Origin: an uncultured Clostridia bacterium
GTDB taxonomy: Bacteria > Bacillota > Clostridia > Oscillospirales > Ruminococcaceae
DNA length: 64,000 nucleotides
Direction: 5' to 3'
Assembly (NCBI GenBank): GCA_947624555.1
Contig: CANQKW010000001.1
Location: 124,001 to 188,000 of the forward strand
The position numbers and the translations under genes were made by a program. Positions 9,777 to 18,093 of this stretch are shown here, one piece after another. The first letter of the stretch is position 1. The number at the start of each line of letters is the position of its first letter. Under the pieces are notes generated by a model, which did no database searches, was not told the origin of the DNA, and worked only from the letters and a program-made list of their open reading frames with translations.

Positions 9777-10676
9777 ATGCCGAAAAAAGTAACCGTTGCG
9801 TCTGCAATCGCACTTGTTCTTCTTATAATTCTGATTGTAATTCTGGCGAACGCCGTGCCGAAAAATACGGAAAGCACTGCCCTCCCCGAAACAGTAACAG
9901 TTTACGTAAAAGAACGAAATGAAATCATAAAGCTTGATTATGACGAATTTCTTGAAGGCTGTCTTTGCGGATTTATCCCGTACAACGGCGTTCTTTATGA
10001 GCCAGCAACGCTTGAGGCTCTCTGCGTCGTTATAAACACTAATGCTCTTTACCGCCTGCAAAACAGAGGGAAATTTGACAATTTCGGCGCAGATATTTCC
10101 ACAGGAGAACTTTTCCCGTATGTTGACTATTCTGAAAAAGCGATAAATCACGCAGACCGTAAAATAATCAAAGACGCCGTGAAAAATGCTGGAAAAAAAT
10201 ATCTCACCTTTAACGGAAAGCCTTTTTTAGCGGAATTTTGCCACATTTCAAGCGGGAAAACGCTTGACCGTTCGCCGATTATGCCGTCTGTAAAGCTGCC
10301 CTCTGACGTTCTGTGCAAGGGTTATCAGAGTGAAAACGCTTACACGGTAAACGAAGTCCGTGCGTTGTCCGAAATAAAAAATCTCAGAGAACCACCTGAA
10401 AAATGGTTCTCTGAGCCTGTTTATGACGACTGCGGAACATTGCTTTCCATAATGCTCTGCAATCAGAAAATCACGGGAGAAACGATAAAAAACACTTTAG
10501 GACTTCGCAGCTCCGCTATTTCGATAAAATTTGAGGACGACTGCTTTGTTATGGTCTGCAAGGGTTGGGGAAACAATATCGGAATGAGCCTTTCGGCGGC
10601 AGACGCTTTTTCAAGAGAAGGCAAAACAGCAGAGGAAATTCTCAAAATTTTCTATAATGCGGATAATTTGGGCTAA
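9777..10676 (+). CDS. SpoIID/LytB-like protein lacking the catalytic glutamate
   Basis: A 299-residue protein with one N-terminal membrane anchor (about 8-27) and a region that aligns with SpoIID, the lytic transglycosylase used in engulfment: LDYDEFLEGCLCGFIP matches the L.EYL.GVVA.EMP block, TLEALCVVINTNALY matches EALKAQAVAARTYAL, FCHISSG matches the later HSTSGG motif, and GWGNNIGMS matches GWGHGVGMSQ. The position of the catalytic Glu is Phe66 and the GHG motif is GNN, so transglycosylase activity is unlikely. His156 is kept. It stands alone on the plus strand between gltA and icd, with a good ribosome site (AAGAGGAA) and no clear sigma-A promoter, compatible with a sporulation sigma factor (inference). 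Confidence 0.72.
   Translation: MPKKVTVASAIALVLLIILIVILANAVPKNTESTALPETVTVYVKERNEIIKLDYDEFLEGCLCGFIPYNGVLYEPATLEALCVVINTNALYRLQNRGKFDNFGADISTGELFPYVDYSEKAINHADRKIIKDAVKNAGKKYLTFNGKPFLAEFCHISSGKTLDRSPIMPSVKLPSDVLCKGYQSENAYTVNEVRALSEIKNLREPPEKWFSEPVYDDCGTLLSIMLCNQKITGETIKNTLGLRSSAISIKFEDDCFVMVCKGWGNNIGMSLSAADAFSREGKTAEEILKIFYNADNLG
10384..10414. repeat. Perfect 11-bp inverted repeat inside the SpoIID-like gene
   Basis: TCAGAGAACCA, a 9-base loop, then TGGTTCTCTGA lies wholly inside the coding region (residues around 203-213, LREPPEKWFSE). It is not followed by a T-run, so it is not a typical terminator. A strong mRNA hairpin or protein-binding palindrome is possible. Confidence 0.7.
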
Positions 10677-10679
10677 GAA

Positions 10680-10701
10680 CCCCCCGACTTTTCGGACGGG
10701 G
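10680..10701. terminator. GC-rich hairpin between convergent SpoIID-like gene and icd
   Basis: A C-rich arm (10680-10687) pairs with TCGG..GGGG (10692-10701) around a short loop, directly after the SpoIID-like stop codon. It lacks a long T-run on either side, so termination strength is uncertain. It is the only candidate terminator between these convergent genes. Confidence 0.4.
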
Positions 10702-10741
10702 AGCTGTAAATTTGATGTGTTTTCTGCTTTCGGAGAAAATT

Positions 10742-11956
10742 TTATGCCATAAGCTTTGCAAGTCTGTTATTGATTTCAACAAGGAAAGTTTCGGTATCTA
10801 CGGCACGCTTGTTTTCAAGTCTTGACATAGCCGCAAGATTTTTGTCCATAATTCCGTCCTCCATAGTCTGAATTGAGGCTTTTTCGAGCTTATCGGCATA
10901 ATTGCATAAAGCGGAAATATTATCAAGCTCTCCGCGTTTTCTCAGAGCACCGCTCCACGCAAAAATCGTAGCGATAGGATTAGTAGAAGTTTTCTCGCCT
11001 TTGAGATGATTGTAATAATGCCGTGTAACCGTGCCGTGAGCTGCCTCGTACTCGTACTTTCCGTCGGGAGAAACAAGCACGCTCGTCATAAGTCCCAAAG
11101 AACCGAAAGCTGTCGCAAGCATATCCGACATAACATCTCCGTCATAATTCTTGCACGCCCAGATAAATCCGCCCTCAGAACGGATCACTCTTGCTACAAC
11201 GTCGTCAATAAGCGTGTAGAAATACTCAATTCCGGCAGCCTCAAACTTTGCCTTGTATTCGTTCTCGTAAATTTCAGCGAAAATATCCTTGAAACGGTGG
11301 TCATATGTCTTTGAAATCGTGTCCTTAGACGCAAACCAAAGCGTTTCCTTTGAGTCAAGAGCGTAGTTAAAACACGCTCTTGCAAAGCTTGAAATCGAAT
11401 TATCGAGATTGTGCACACCCTGGACTATACCGTCTGAATTTTTAAAATCCTGTATAAGAGCACGTGTTTCCGTGCCGTCGGGATTTGTTACGACAAGCTC
11501 CGCCTTACTTCCCTGCTTGACCCTAAGCTCAGTGTTCTTGTAGATGTCGCCGTAAGCGTGACGTGCAATCGTGATAGGCTTTACCCACGTAGGAATATAC
11601 GGGGTAATACCCTTTACAAGAATAGGCTTTCTGAAAACTGTACCATCCATTATCGCCCTTATAGTGCCGTTTGGGGATTTCCACATCTCTTTGAGCTTAT
11701 ACTCCTCGACACGCTGTGCATTCGGAGTAATTGTAGCGCATTTTACTGCAACGCCGTACTTTTTCGCAGCATTTGCAGACTCGACAGTGACCTTATCGTC
11801 CGTTTCATTTCTGTGGACAAGACCTAAGTCATAATAATCGGTTTTCAGGTCTATATAAGGATTTATCAGAATATCCTTTATCCATTTCCAGATAATTCTG
11901 GTCATCTCGTCGCCGTCCATTTCAACAAGCGGTGTGGTCATCTGTATCTTAGACAT
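10742..11956 (-). CDS. icd: NADP-dependent isocitrate dehydrogenase
   Basis: Oxidative decarboxylation of isocitrate to 2-oxoglutarate. The 404-residue sequence is of the dimeric, eukaryote-like (type II) class: [18 protein letters not shown] at the start, [37 protein letters not shown], and C-terminal [22 protein letters not shown] (NADP-binding region). The ATG at 11956 follows an AGGAGG ribosome site; the open frame upstream has none. It is the last gene of an acn-unknown-icd unit. A small CCGC/GCGG hairpin lies in the 112-base gap before it. Confidence 0.95.
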   Translation of the reverse strand: MSKIQMTTPLVEMDGDEMTRIIWKWIKDILINPYIDLKTDYYDLGLVHRNETDDKVTVESANAAKKYGVAVKCATITPNAQRVEEYKLKEMWKSPNGTIRAIMDGTVFRKPILVKGITPYIPTWVKPITIARHAYGDIYKNTELRVKQGSKAELVVTNPDGTETRALIQDFKNSDGIVQGVHNLDNSISSFARACFNYALDSKETLWFASKDTISKTYDHRFKDIFAEIYENEYKAKFEAAGIEYFYTLIDDVVARVIRSEGGFIWACKNYDGDVMSDMLATAFGSLGLMTSVLVSPDGKYEYEAAHGTVTRHYYNHLKGEKTSTNPIATIFAWSGALRKRGELDNISALCNYADKLEKASIQTMEDGIMDKNLAAMSRLENKRAVDTETFLVEINNRLAKLMA

Positions 11957-12068
11957 AAAAGTTACCTCCTTAAATTTACGGTATCGCAAAAATGAATTTT
12001 TTATCCCCGCAAAAGCGGTTTATCGTCCGCTCAAACATCGGGAAAACCTTGTTTTTGGCGTTTATCTG

Positions 12069-12470
12069 TTATTTTTTGCCAAACAGCCCGAAAATCCCGC
12101 ATTTTTCAGACTTCACGGGCTCTCCTGTCGCCACGGAAATAATCTCCGCCTTCGTCAGCGCACGGATAAGCCTCCAGTCGTCGCCATATGCGATAAAATA
12201 CGGTTCAAGGCGTTTCATAGCCTCGTGATATTCTACCATACCCTCAACTTTTCCCGTGGGATTTTTCTTGCCGGGGAGCGTCACAAACGAGATTATCCAC
12301 TCGCTTATCGTTTTATCGGAAATCGCCCATTGCTTTTCGGGGCAGAGCGGAAACAGCGAATCGGTGTCCTCCGTCAACGCAAAGCCCACCATCAGCGTCC
12401 CGTCCTTTTCGTATGCCTTGGGGTTCGCCTTATACGCCTCGCCCCAACGCCTTTTGATCTCCTCGTCCAC
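12069..12470 (-). CDS. Uncharacterised 133-residue protein between acn and icd
   Basis: I do not recognise a family. The protein is soluble and charged, with a conserved-looking aromatic core (WAISDKTISEWIISFVTLPG, EYHEAMKRLEPYFIAYGDDWRLI) and a C-terminal KCGIFGLFGKK. It starts with GTG immediately after the aconitase TAA; a strong ribosome site (AAGGAGA) within the last aconitase codons is correctly spaced for this GTG, which argues that the gene is real and translationally coupled. Sitting between two genes of citrate metabolism it may regulate or assist one of them, but that is inference only. Confidence 0.75.
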   Translation of the reverse strand: MDEEIKRRWGEAYKANPKAYEKDGTLMVGFALTEDTDSLFPLCPEKQWAISDKTISEWIISFVTLPGKKNPTGKVEGMVEYHEAMKRLEPYFIAYGDDWRLIRALTKAEIISVATGEPVKSEKCGIFGLFGKK

Positions 12471-14402
12471 TTACTTATTCTCCTTCGTGAAGTTCAAAAG
12501 TCCGCCTGCAAGCATCATACCCTTGCCTCTCTCTGAGAGTTCACACTTCACTTCAAACGAAAAGCCCTTTGTCTTGTCCTCAACGACAATATTGCCGCCT
12601 GTTTTGATAATTTCACGGATATTTGCAATTACGAGCCTGTCGCCCTGCTCAATTTTGTCGTAATCCGCCTCATTTACAAATTCAAGCGGAAGAATTCCGT
12701 TATTGATAAGATTTTGACGATGTATACGTGCAAAGCTCTTGCAGATTATCGCCTTTACGCCCAAATAAAGCGGAGCAAGCGCTGCGTGTTCTCTTGAAGA
12801 ACCCTGACCGTAGTTTGAACCGCCGACAATGATCGAGCTGCCTGCTTCCTTTGCACGGGCAGGGAAAGTTTCATCGCAGACTGTAAAGCAGTACTCGGAA
12901 ATTGCAGGGATATTCGAGCGCAAAGGAAGTATTTTCGCACCTGCCGGCATAATATGGTCTGTTGTGATGTTGTCGTCGACCTTCAGGGTAACGCTGCTCT
13001 CAATGCTTTCGGCAAGCGGCTTGTTAATCGGGAAAGGCTTAATGTTCGGACCTCTCAGTATCTCAACGCTTGACGCATTTTCGGGCGATGCAGGCTCAAC
13101 TACCATATTATCGTTTATCAGGAAACGTTCGGGCATAACATATTCAGGCATTTTGCCCAAAGTACGGGGATCGGTGAGGTATCCCGTGACAGCAGACGCT
13201 GCCGCTGTTTCGGGAGAAACAAGGTATATCTGACCGTCCTTAGTGCCGCTTCTGCCCAAGAAGTTTCTGTTGAATGTACGCAGCGATATGCCCTTGCTGT
13301 TGGGGGACTGTCCCATACCGATACAAGGACCGCAGGCGCTCTCCAAAATTCTTGCTCCGGCAGCGATAAGAACAGCAAGCGTACCTTCCTGTGCAAGCTG
13401 TTCAAACACCTGCTTTGAGCCGGGTGCAATAGACAAAGAAACATCGGGATTTACTGTCTTTCCTTTGAGAATATGTGCAACTTTTCTCATATCCTGCAAG
13501 GAAGAGTTCGTGCAGGAGCCGATACATACCTGGTCTACTTTAAGCGGAATGATCTCGCTGACTGCCTTTACATTATCGGGAGAATGAGGACAAGCTGCCA
13601 GCGGAACAAGCTCTGACAGGTCAATATCGACAACCTCGTCATAAACAGCGTCAGGGTCTGCGGAAAGCTCCACATAATCAGCCTCTCTGCCCTGCGCTTT
13701 CAAAAATTCAAGCGTTGTTTCGTCTGACGGGAATATAGAAGTCGTAGCGCCTAATTCTGCGCCCATATTTGTGATAGTTGCGCGTTCGGGCACGGACAAG
13801 CTTCTGATACCGTCGCCGCAGTACTCCATAACCTTTCCTACGCCGCCTTTTACTGACAAACGTCTAAGAACTTCAAGGATAACGTCCTTTGCCGAAACCC
13901 AATCATTGAGTTTACCCGTAAGATTTATCTTTACAACCTGCGGCATTGTGATATGGTATGCTCCGCCGCCCATAGCTACCGCCACGTCAAGACCGCCTGC
14001 GCCCATAGCGAGCATACCGATACCGCCGCCTGTGGGGGTGTGGCTGTCTGAGCCGATAAGCGTCTTTCCGGGCTTTCCGAAACGCTCAAGATGGACCTGA
14101 TGACAGATACCGTTTCCCGGACGTGAAAACCAAATGCCGTGTTTTTTTGCAACTGAGCCGATAAAGCGGTGGTCATCGGCGTTTTCAAAGCCGCTCTGGA
14201 GCGTGTTATGGTCTATGTATGCCACGGAACGCTCGGTTTTAACTCTGTCGACGCCCATAGCCTCAAATTGCAGATAAGCCATAGTGCCTGTTGCGTCCTG
14301 AGTTAAGGTCTGGTCTATCTTCAGACCGATTTCCTTGCCCTTTATCATCTCGCCGTCAACAATATGTGCCTTGATTATCTTTTCTGTTAATGTAAGTCCC
14401 AT
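12471..14402 (-). CDS. acn: Aconitate hydratase
   Basis: Isomerises citrate to isocitrate using a [4Fe-4S] cluster. The 643-residue product has the cluster cysteines in IGSCTNSS and ESACGPCIGMG, the substrate motif GSDSHTPTGGGIG and the C-terminal swivel-domain GGSNYGQGSSREHAAL. Its length matches the compact aconitases of Clostridia rather than the roughly 900-residue AcnA. The ATG at 14402 is preceded by AAAGGAG. A consensus promoter is at 14457-14485. It heads the acn-unknown-icd operon. Confidence 0.95.
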   Translation of the reverse strand: MGLTLTEKIIKAHIVDGEMIKGKEIGLKIDQTLTQDATGTMAYLQFEAMGVDRVKTERSVAYIDHNTLQSGFENADDHRFIGSVAKKHGIWFSRPGNGICHQVHLERFGKPGKTLIGSDSHTPTGGGIGMLAMGAGGLDVAVAMGGGAYHITMPQVVKINLTGKLNDWVSAKDVILEVLRRLSVKGGVGKVMEYCGDGIRSLSVPERATITNMGAELGATTSIFPSDETTLEFLKAQGREADYVELSADPDAVYDEVVDIDLSELVPLAACPHSPDNVKAVSEIIPLKVDQVCIGSCTNSSLQDMRKVAHILKGKTVNPDVSLSIAPGSKQVFEQLAQEGTLAVLIAAGARILESACGPCIGMGQSPNSKGISLRTFNRNFLGRSGTKDGQIYLVSPETAAASAVTGYLTDPRTLGKMPEYVMPERFLINDNMVVEPASPENASSVEILRGPNIKPFPINKPLAESIESSVTLKVDDNITTDHIMPAGAKILPLRSNIPAISEYCFTVCDETFPARAKEAGSSIIVGGSNYGQGSSREHAALAPLYLGVKAIICKSFARIHRQNLINNGILPLEFVNEADYDKIEQGDRLVIANIREIIKTGGNIVVEDKTKGFSFEVKCELSERGKGMMLAGGLLNFTKENK

Positions 14403-14456
14403 AGTTTTCTCCTTTTTTTGATTATTGATACGGTAAAAACAATGCCTTATTTTATA

Positions 14457-14485
14457 ATTATACAACATATTGCGAGTATTGTCAA
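14457..14485 (-). promoter_or_regulatory. Sigma-A promoter of the acn operon
   Basis: Perfect TTGACA, 17-bp spacer, TATAAT on the minus strand, about 55 bases before the aconitase ATG. The transcript start would fall near 14450. Confidence 0.9.
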
Positions 14486-14496
14486 GGATTTAACAT

Positions 14497-14522
14497 AAAA
14501 AAGAGGCGGATTTTTCCGTCTC
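14497..14522 (-). terminator. Intrinsic terminator after the DUF5662 gene
   Basis: Stem GAGACGGA/TCCGCCTC (one G-T pair) with a short A loop, followed on the minus strand by six T. It separates the ribU-DUF5662 unit from the acn promoter just downstream. Confidence 0.85.
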
Positions 14523-14558
14523 TCTGAAATAATATAAATCAGCAAAAGCCTTTCGCTG

Positions 14559-15104
14559 CTAATAATCCTTGTTTTGCCGCACAAACTGCCTGATATAGGC
14601 GAAAGTTTCCTTTTCGCCCTTTTCTGCAAGCATTTTCAGCCATTTTTCCAGCAAATCGGCAGTTTCGGGACAAATTTTTCGGTGAGATTTTCCGTGCTCG
14701 AAATATTTCAGCGCACAATCGTCCGTATAATTTTTTCCTTGATAGATCTTGCTTGCGGCAACTCTGTCGCAAAACATCTCCACAACGAACCTCAGAGGCA
14801 TTTTTACAGGTTCCTGACTGCGTGTTTTGGGGTTATAATCGACCCAATACTCAAAATGGTGACGGTTTCTTCCCTTATGGTGCAGCCACGCCTTTGAGTA
14901 GCCGTAAGCCTCACGCTCTCCCTCGTTTGGGGAACGATTTCCCAGATAATACCGTGCTCCGGGCAAAAATTCTGTCGGCGAATATTTTGATAAATCGTGA
15001 AAAAGTCCCTGCCAAAAAATTCCTGCCTTAGCACAATGCGCAATGACCTTGTGACGATGCTTTGTTATTGTCCTGAAATGAGCGATTGCGCTGCGAAATG
15101 ACAT
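14559..15104 (-). CDS. DUF5662 family protein
   Basis: The 181-residue protein is rich in His, Tyr and Trp and has an HD-like motif LFHDLSKYSPTEF (about 34-46) plus WLHHKGRNRHHFEYW (about 73-87), features of the DUF5662 family found in gut Firmicutes. Some members are loosely labelled as catalases in databases, without support I can see here. The histidine and Asp arrangement suggests metal binding. It starts 6 bases after the riboflavin transporter stop with only a weak ribosome site, so it probably depends on read-through translation from that gene. Confidence 0.75.
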   Translation of the reverse strand: MSFRSAIAHFRTITKHRHKVIAHCAKAGIFWQGLFHDLSKYSPTEFLPGARYYLGNRSPNEGEREAYGYSKAWLHHKGRNRHHFEYWVDYNPKTRSQEPVKMPLRFVVEMFCDRVAASKIYQGKNYTDDCALKYFEHGKSHRKICPETADLLEKWLKMLAEKGEKETFAYIRQFVRQNKDY

Positions 15105-15110
15105 AAATAA

Positions 15111-15728
15111 TCACTTTTCCCTGTAAATAGAATTGAAAATCGGTCTTAATCTCTTGTAGAGCAGAACCGAGAAAATTGCTGCGATCAAGCCTTTTACAAA
15201 TGTAAACGGAACATTGAATATAAGCAGACATTCAGCAAGCGTATCCACATTCGGATTTATCTTCTGATATATTGAGATAATAGCCTCTGTTGTCATACCT
15301 ATATTTGAATAAAGCGGATAAATGAGAAAATAATTCGACACAAATCCAAGCAGAGCCATTGTTACCACACCGACCATACAGCCTATAACCGCACGGCTGA
15401 ATTGTTTGTGCTTGTGCGAGATTATTCCGGCAGGAATAACAAGCGCTGCGCCGAGAATAAAGTTTGAAAGCTCGCCGATGCACGCCGTGTTTGAAGTAAA
15501 ACAGCCTACTGCGTTTTTTATCAGGCACACGAAAATTCCCGAAACAGGTCCCATAGTAAGCGCCGCAAGAAGTGCGGGAGTGTCCGAAAAGTCGAACTTT
15601 ATAAAGAACGGCATTATCGGGATACTGAAATCAAGATTTGCCAGAAGATACGAAACTGCCGCCATAAGCGCAGTGAATACCAGACGTCTGACATCAATCC
15701 GCTTTCCTTGTTTTACTGTGTTTTCCAT
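15111..15728 (-). CDS. ribU: ECF transporter substrate-binding (S) protein for riboflavin
   Basis: A 205-residue membrane protein with about six helices and the S-component hallmark of small residues in TM1 (TALMAAVSYLLANLD). The sequence FKFDFSDTPALLAAL and a GPVSGIFVCLIKNAVG segment fit the RibU family, the riboflavin-specific S unit of ECF transporters. The substrate call is strengthened by the FMN riboswitch directly upstream. It needs the shared EcfA/EcfA'/EcfT module, not encoded in this window. Confidence 0.9.
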   Translation of the reverse strand: MENTVKQGKRIDVRRLVFTALMAAVSYLLANLDFSIPIMPFFIKFDFSDTPALLAALTMGPVSGIFVCLIKNAVGCFTSNTACIGELSNFILGAALVIPAGIISHKHKQFSRAVIGCMVGVVTMALLGFVSNYFLIYPLYSNIGMTTEAIISIYQKINPNVDTLAECLLIFNVPFTFVKGLIAAIFSVLLYKRLRPIFNSIYREK

Positions 15729-15764
15729 AAAAAAGTCCTTTCCTCAGGGTATGACTTTTTCTGA

Positions 15765-15810
15765 ACAAAAATCCCGATTTTCGGACAAAAAATCCAAAAA
15801 TCGGGGCGCA
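15765..15810 (-). terminator. Terminator hairpin of the FMN riboswitch expression platform
   Basis: On the minus strand CCCGATTTTTGG pairs with CCGAAAATCGGG, followed by ATTTTTG. It lies between the aptamer and the ribU start, so ligand-dependent transcription termination is the likely control mode. Confidence 0.75.
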
Positions 15811-15833
15811 AATATGTGACTATTTGTGTTCTG

Positions 15834-15982
15834 TTCTTTCATCCGGACTATACCGTCGGTATCGGAATTTCACCGATTCGGCAGCTTTCGCCGCTCGCGG
15901 ACTGTAAAGCACTTCTAACTTTTAGTTATCCGAATGCCTTTTCACCGCCGGTGGGGAATTTCGCCCCGCCCCGAAACAGATA
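15834..15982 (-). ncRNA. FMN riboswitch (RFN element)
   Basis: The minus strand carries the conserved RFN blocks in order: TTCGGGGCGGGGCGAAATTC, CCCACCGGCGGT, AGTCCGCGAGC, CCGAATCGGTGAAATTCCG, ATACCGACGGTATAGTC and CGGATGAAAGAA. These form the P1-P6 arms of the FMN aptamer. A consensus promoter lies 33 bases upstream and a terminator downstream. FMN binding should switch off ribU. Confidence 0.97.
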
Positions 15983-16014
15983 ATAAAATATTTGTGAATT
16001 TCTTCACCTCTATC

Positions 16015-16043
16015 ATTATATAACAAACAAACAGATTTGTCAA
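16015..16043 (-). promoter_or_regulatory. Sigma-A promoter of the FMN riboswitch-ribU transcript
   Basis: Perfect TTGACA, 17-bp spacer and TATAAT on the minus strand, in the gap between yicC and ribU. The remaining 70 bases toward yicC are AT-rich and show no gene. Confidence 0.92.
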
Positions 16044-16111
16044 TACTTTTTTCGAATATTATATCGTTTTGTATCAATATATCTAAGATGCACATTCAGC
16101 TTTTGTAATTT

Positions 16112-16990
16112 TTACTCGATGTTCTGAATTTGCTCCCGAATTTTTTCAATTTCGCTCTTCTGGTCAACAACGACTCTTGTCACCTCAATATCCTGCACCT
16201 TTGAGCCGATCGTGTTTGTTTCACGGTTCATTTCCTGCACGAGAAAATCAAGCTTTCTGCCCACAGGCTCGCTGCTCTCAAGCATTTCCCTAAGCTGTGA
16301 GATATGCGAACGCAAACGCACGGTTTCCTCGTCTACAGCGGTCTTTTCGGAGAAAATTCCTACTTCGAGCAAAATTCTGCTCTCGTCGATATTTTTCCCG
16401 TCAAGAACCTCGCTCATTCTGTCGAACAGACGCTTGCGGTAATCCTCAACGATTTTCGGGGAACGCTCTTCCACAAAACCGACATATTTCTCGATAACGC
16501 AAAGTCTTGAAAGAATATCCGCACGCATTTTTGCGCCTTCTGTTTCGCGCATTCTGACGAAATTATCCAGAGCCTGTTCTAAAACGCTGTAAATATCCTT
16601 CCAAAGCTGTTCCTCGTCGGTTTCCGCTTTAACAACGGTAAAAGCGTCAGGTATTCTCATAACGCTTGACAGCGACAAATCGTCCGTGAGATCAAATTCG
16701 TCCTTTATTTCACGAAGTGCGTTCACATAATCCGCAATAATCTCCCTGTTTACGGTGATTTTTTCCGAAACAGCGGTCACATTCTGCACTATGACCGACA
16801 CCTCGACCTTTCCCCGTGAAATTCTGCCTGCGAGGAAAGACTTGATACGCTCCTCTGCGAAATTCATACTCCTGGGCAAGCGGCAGGAAAACTCGTAATA
16901 ACGGTGATTTACCGCACGTATTTCAACCGTAATATCTCTTCCGTTAAGTACTTCTTCGGCTCTTCCGAAACCTGTCATACTTCTTATCAT
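16112..16990 (-). CDS. yicC: YicC/YloC family endoribonuclease
   Basis: A 292-residue member of the YicC/YloC family, whose tested members cut RNA. Diagnostic segments are MIRSMTGFGRAE at the very start, EIRAVNHRYYEFSCRLPR (about 25-42), and the C-terminal RKLDFLVQEMNRETNTIGSK. The middle is helical and charged. It is 13 bases downstream of a GNAT gene and ends the MGL-CrtO-GNAT-yicC unit. In many Firmicutes yicC is followed by remA/gmk/rpoZ, but here it is followed by the riboflavin riboswitch. Confidence 0.93.
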   Translation of the reverse strand: MIRSMTGFGRAEEVLNGRDITVEIRAVNHRYYEFSCRLPRSMNFAEERIKSFLAGRISRGKVEVSVIVQNVTAVSEKITVNREIIADYVNALREIKDEFDLTDDLSLSSVMRIPDAFTVVKAETDEEQLWKDIYSVLEQALDNFVRMRETEGAKMRADILSRLCVIEKYVGFVEERSPKIVEDYRKRLFDRMSEVLDGKNIDESRILLEVGIFSEKTAVDEETVRLRSHISQLREMLESSEPVGRKLDFLVQEMNRETNTIGSKVQDIEVTRVVVDQKSEIEKIREQIQNIE

Positions 16991-17003
16991 AATATTCTCC
17001 TTT

Positions 17004-17489
17004 TTATAGCTTTATACAATAGCAAATCCAATGCGTTTCATACAAAAAAGACTCCCCGCACCGCATAAATCCGCACTTCTCATACAATCTCATCGCCGAG
17101 TAATTTTCCGCACCGCACAAAAGCCCCAACCCGTCATAAGGCGATTTTTCGGCTTGCGACAAGAGATATTCAATAAGCGTTTTTCCTACGCCTGCGCCCT
17201 GAAATTCACGGCGCACGCCTACACGTGACACCTCGCCCATATTTTTGAAACCGTTCGCAAAACACTCGATCCACTTACTCTCCTCGTAATCTCCGAGATA
17301 TGCCGCCGCAATTATTTTGCCGTCTTTTACGGCTTTGTACAGTGAATTTTTCGCTATGTCGTTTTTCACGAACTCCAGTGTCGGATAATTTTCGTCCCAG
17401 GTGCAGCCGTCACTTCCTATAAGAGAATGGTATATTTCCGCTATTTCCTCCGCATCGGGCAAAAGCGCTTTTGTTATCTCAATCATCAT
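17004..17489 (-). CDS. GNAT family N-acetyltransferase
   Basis: About 160 residues with the acetyl-CoA-binding motif VGVRREFQGAGVGKTLIEYL and a C-terminal ENYSAMRLYEKCGF, standard GNAT features. The substrate is unknown. The start is uncertain: a GTG at 17498 lacks a ribosome site, while two adjacent ATGs (17489, 17486) lie just behind AAGGA; all overlap the end of the upstream membrane gene, so translation is coupled. I chose the first ATG. Confidence 0.8.
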   Translation of the reverse strand: MMIEITKALLPDAEEIAEIYHSLIGSDGCTWDENYPTLEFVKNDIAKNSLYKAVKDGKIIAAAYLGDYEESKWIECFANGFKNMGEVSRVGVRREFQGAGVGKTLIEYLLSQAEKSPYDGLGLLCGAENYSAMRLYEKCGFMRCGESFLYETHWICYCIKL

Positions 17490-18093
17490 TTCCTTCACTT
17501 TCCAAGTCTGATTTTAAAGCGTTTTGATTTTCTTTGGCACGCAGTTTCTTTAAAGCACGCTCTTGCTGTTTTTTTAAGGTTTTAATAAGGTGCGGACGAT
17601 TGTAACGCTGAATAGCGACAAACATAAGGTCATACAGCGCAGCGCCAAGAGATGTGACTAAAAACACCCACAAATCTCCGAACGGTATCGCTAAAAATAT
17701 CGCCAGAAGTCCTGCCGCCGCACAAAGCTCATGGACGATTTCCGCCTGACAGCCTGCCGAAATGATTTGTTCGAGCGTGTGCTTGCTAAGCAGGAACAAA
17801 TTCTCGTCCGCTGTCGGCATTGAGTCCTTCCACTTCTTTACATGAAGATTTTTATAGAGCCTTTCCTCAAAATCACGCTGCTTAAACCATTTTCTCGTAT
17901 AATCAACAGTATTTTTGAGGTTATAGTCAACAATACTTCCTATAACCAATCTTACTGTAAAATGATAGCAGGTCGTCAGGGCAATTATTCCCAAAGTAAA
18001 AAAAATATCGGTTTTTGTCCCCAGAAAAATCCCCCAGAATGTGAAAAACAATATCAGCGAAACCGCCGAAACCGCATACATCTTTTTAACCAT
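17479..18093 (-). CDS. Membrane protein related to CrtO-type acyltransferases
   Basis: The 204-residue protein has two N-terminal helices, a cytoplasmic loop and two further helices. The loop and C-terminus carry HVKKWKDSMPTAD, AEIVHELCAAAG and AIQRYNRPHL, which match the KWKD / ELVHW / QRYNRPRL blocks of the glycosyl-4,4'-diaponeurosporenoate acyltransferase (CrtO) family. No other carotenoid gene is nearby, so the natural acceptor is probably something else. The start overlaps the PLP-enzyme gene by 8 bases. Confidence 0.65.
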   Translation of the reverse strand: MVKKMYAVSAVSLILFFTFWGIFLGTKTDIFFTLGIIALTTCYHFTVRLVIGSIVDYNLKNTVDYTRKWFKQRDFEERLYKNLHVKKWKDSMPTADENLFLLSKHTLEQIISAGCQAEIVHELCAAAGLLAIFLAIPFGDLWVFLVTSLGAALYDLMFVAIQRYNRPHLIKTLKKQQERALKKLRAKENQNALKSDLESEGNDD

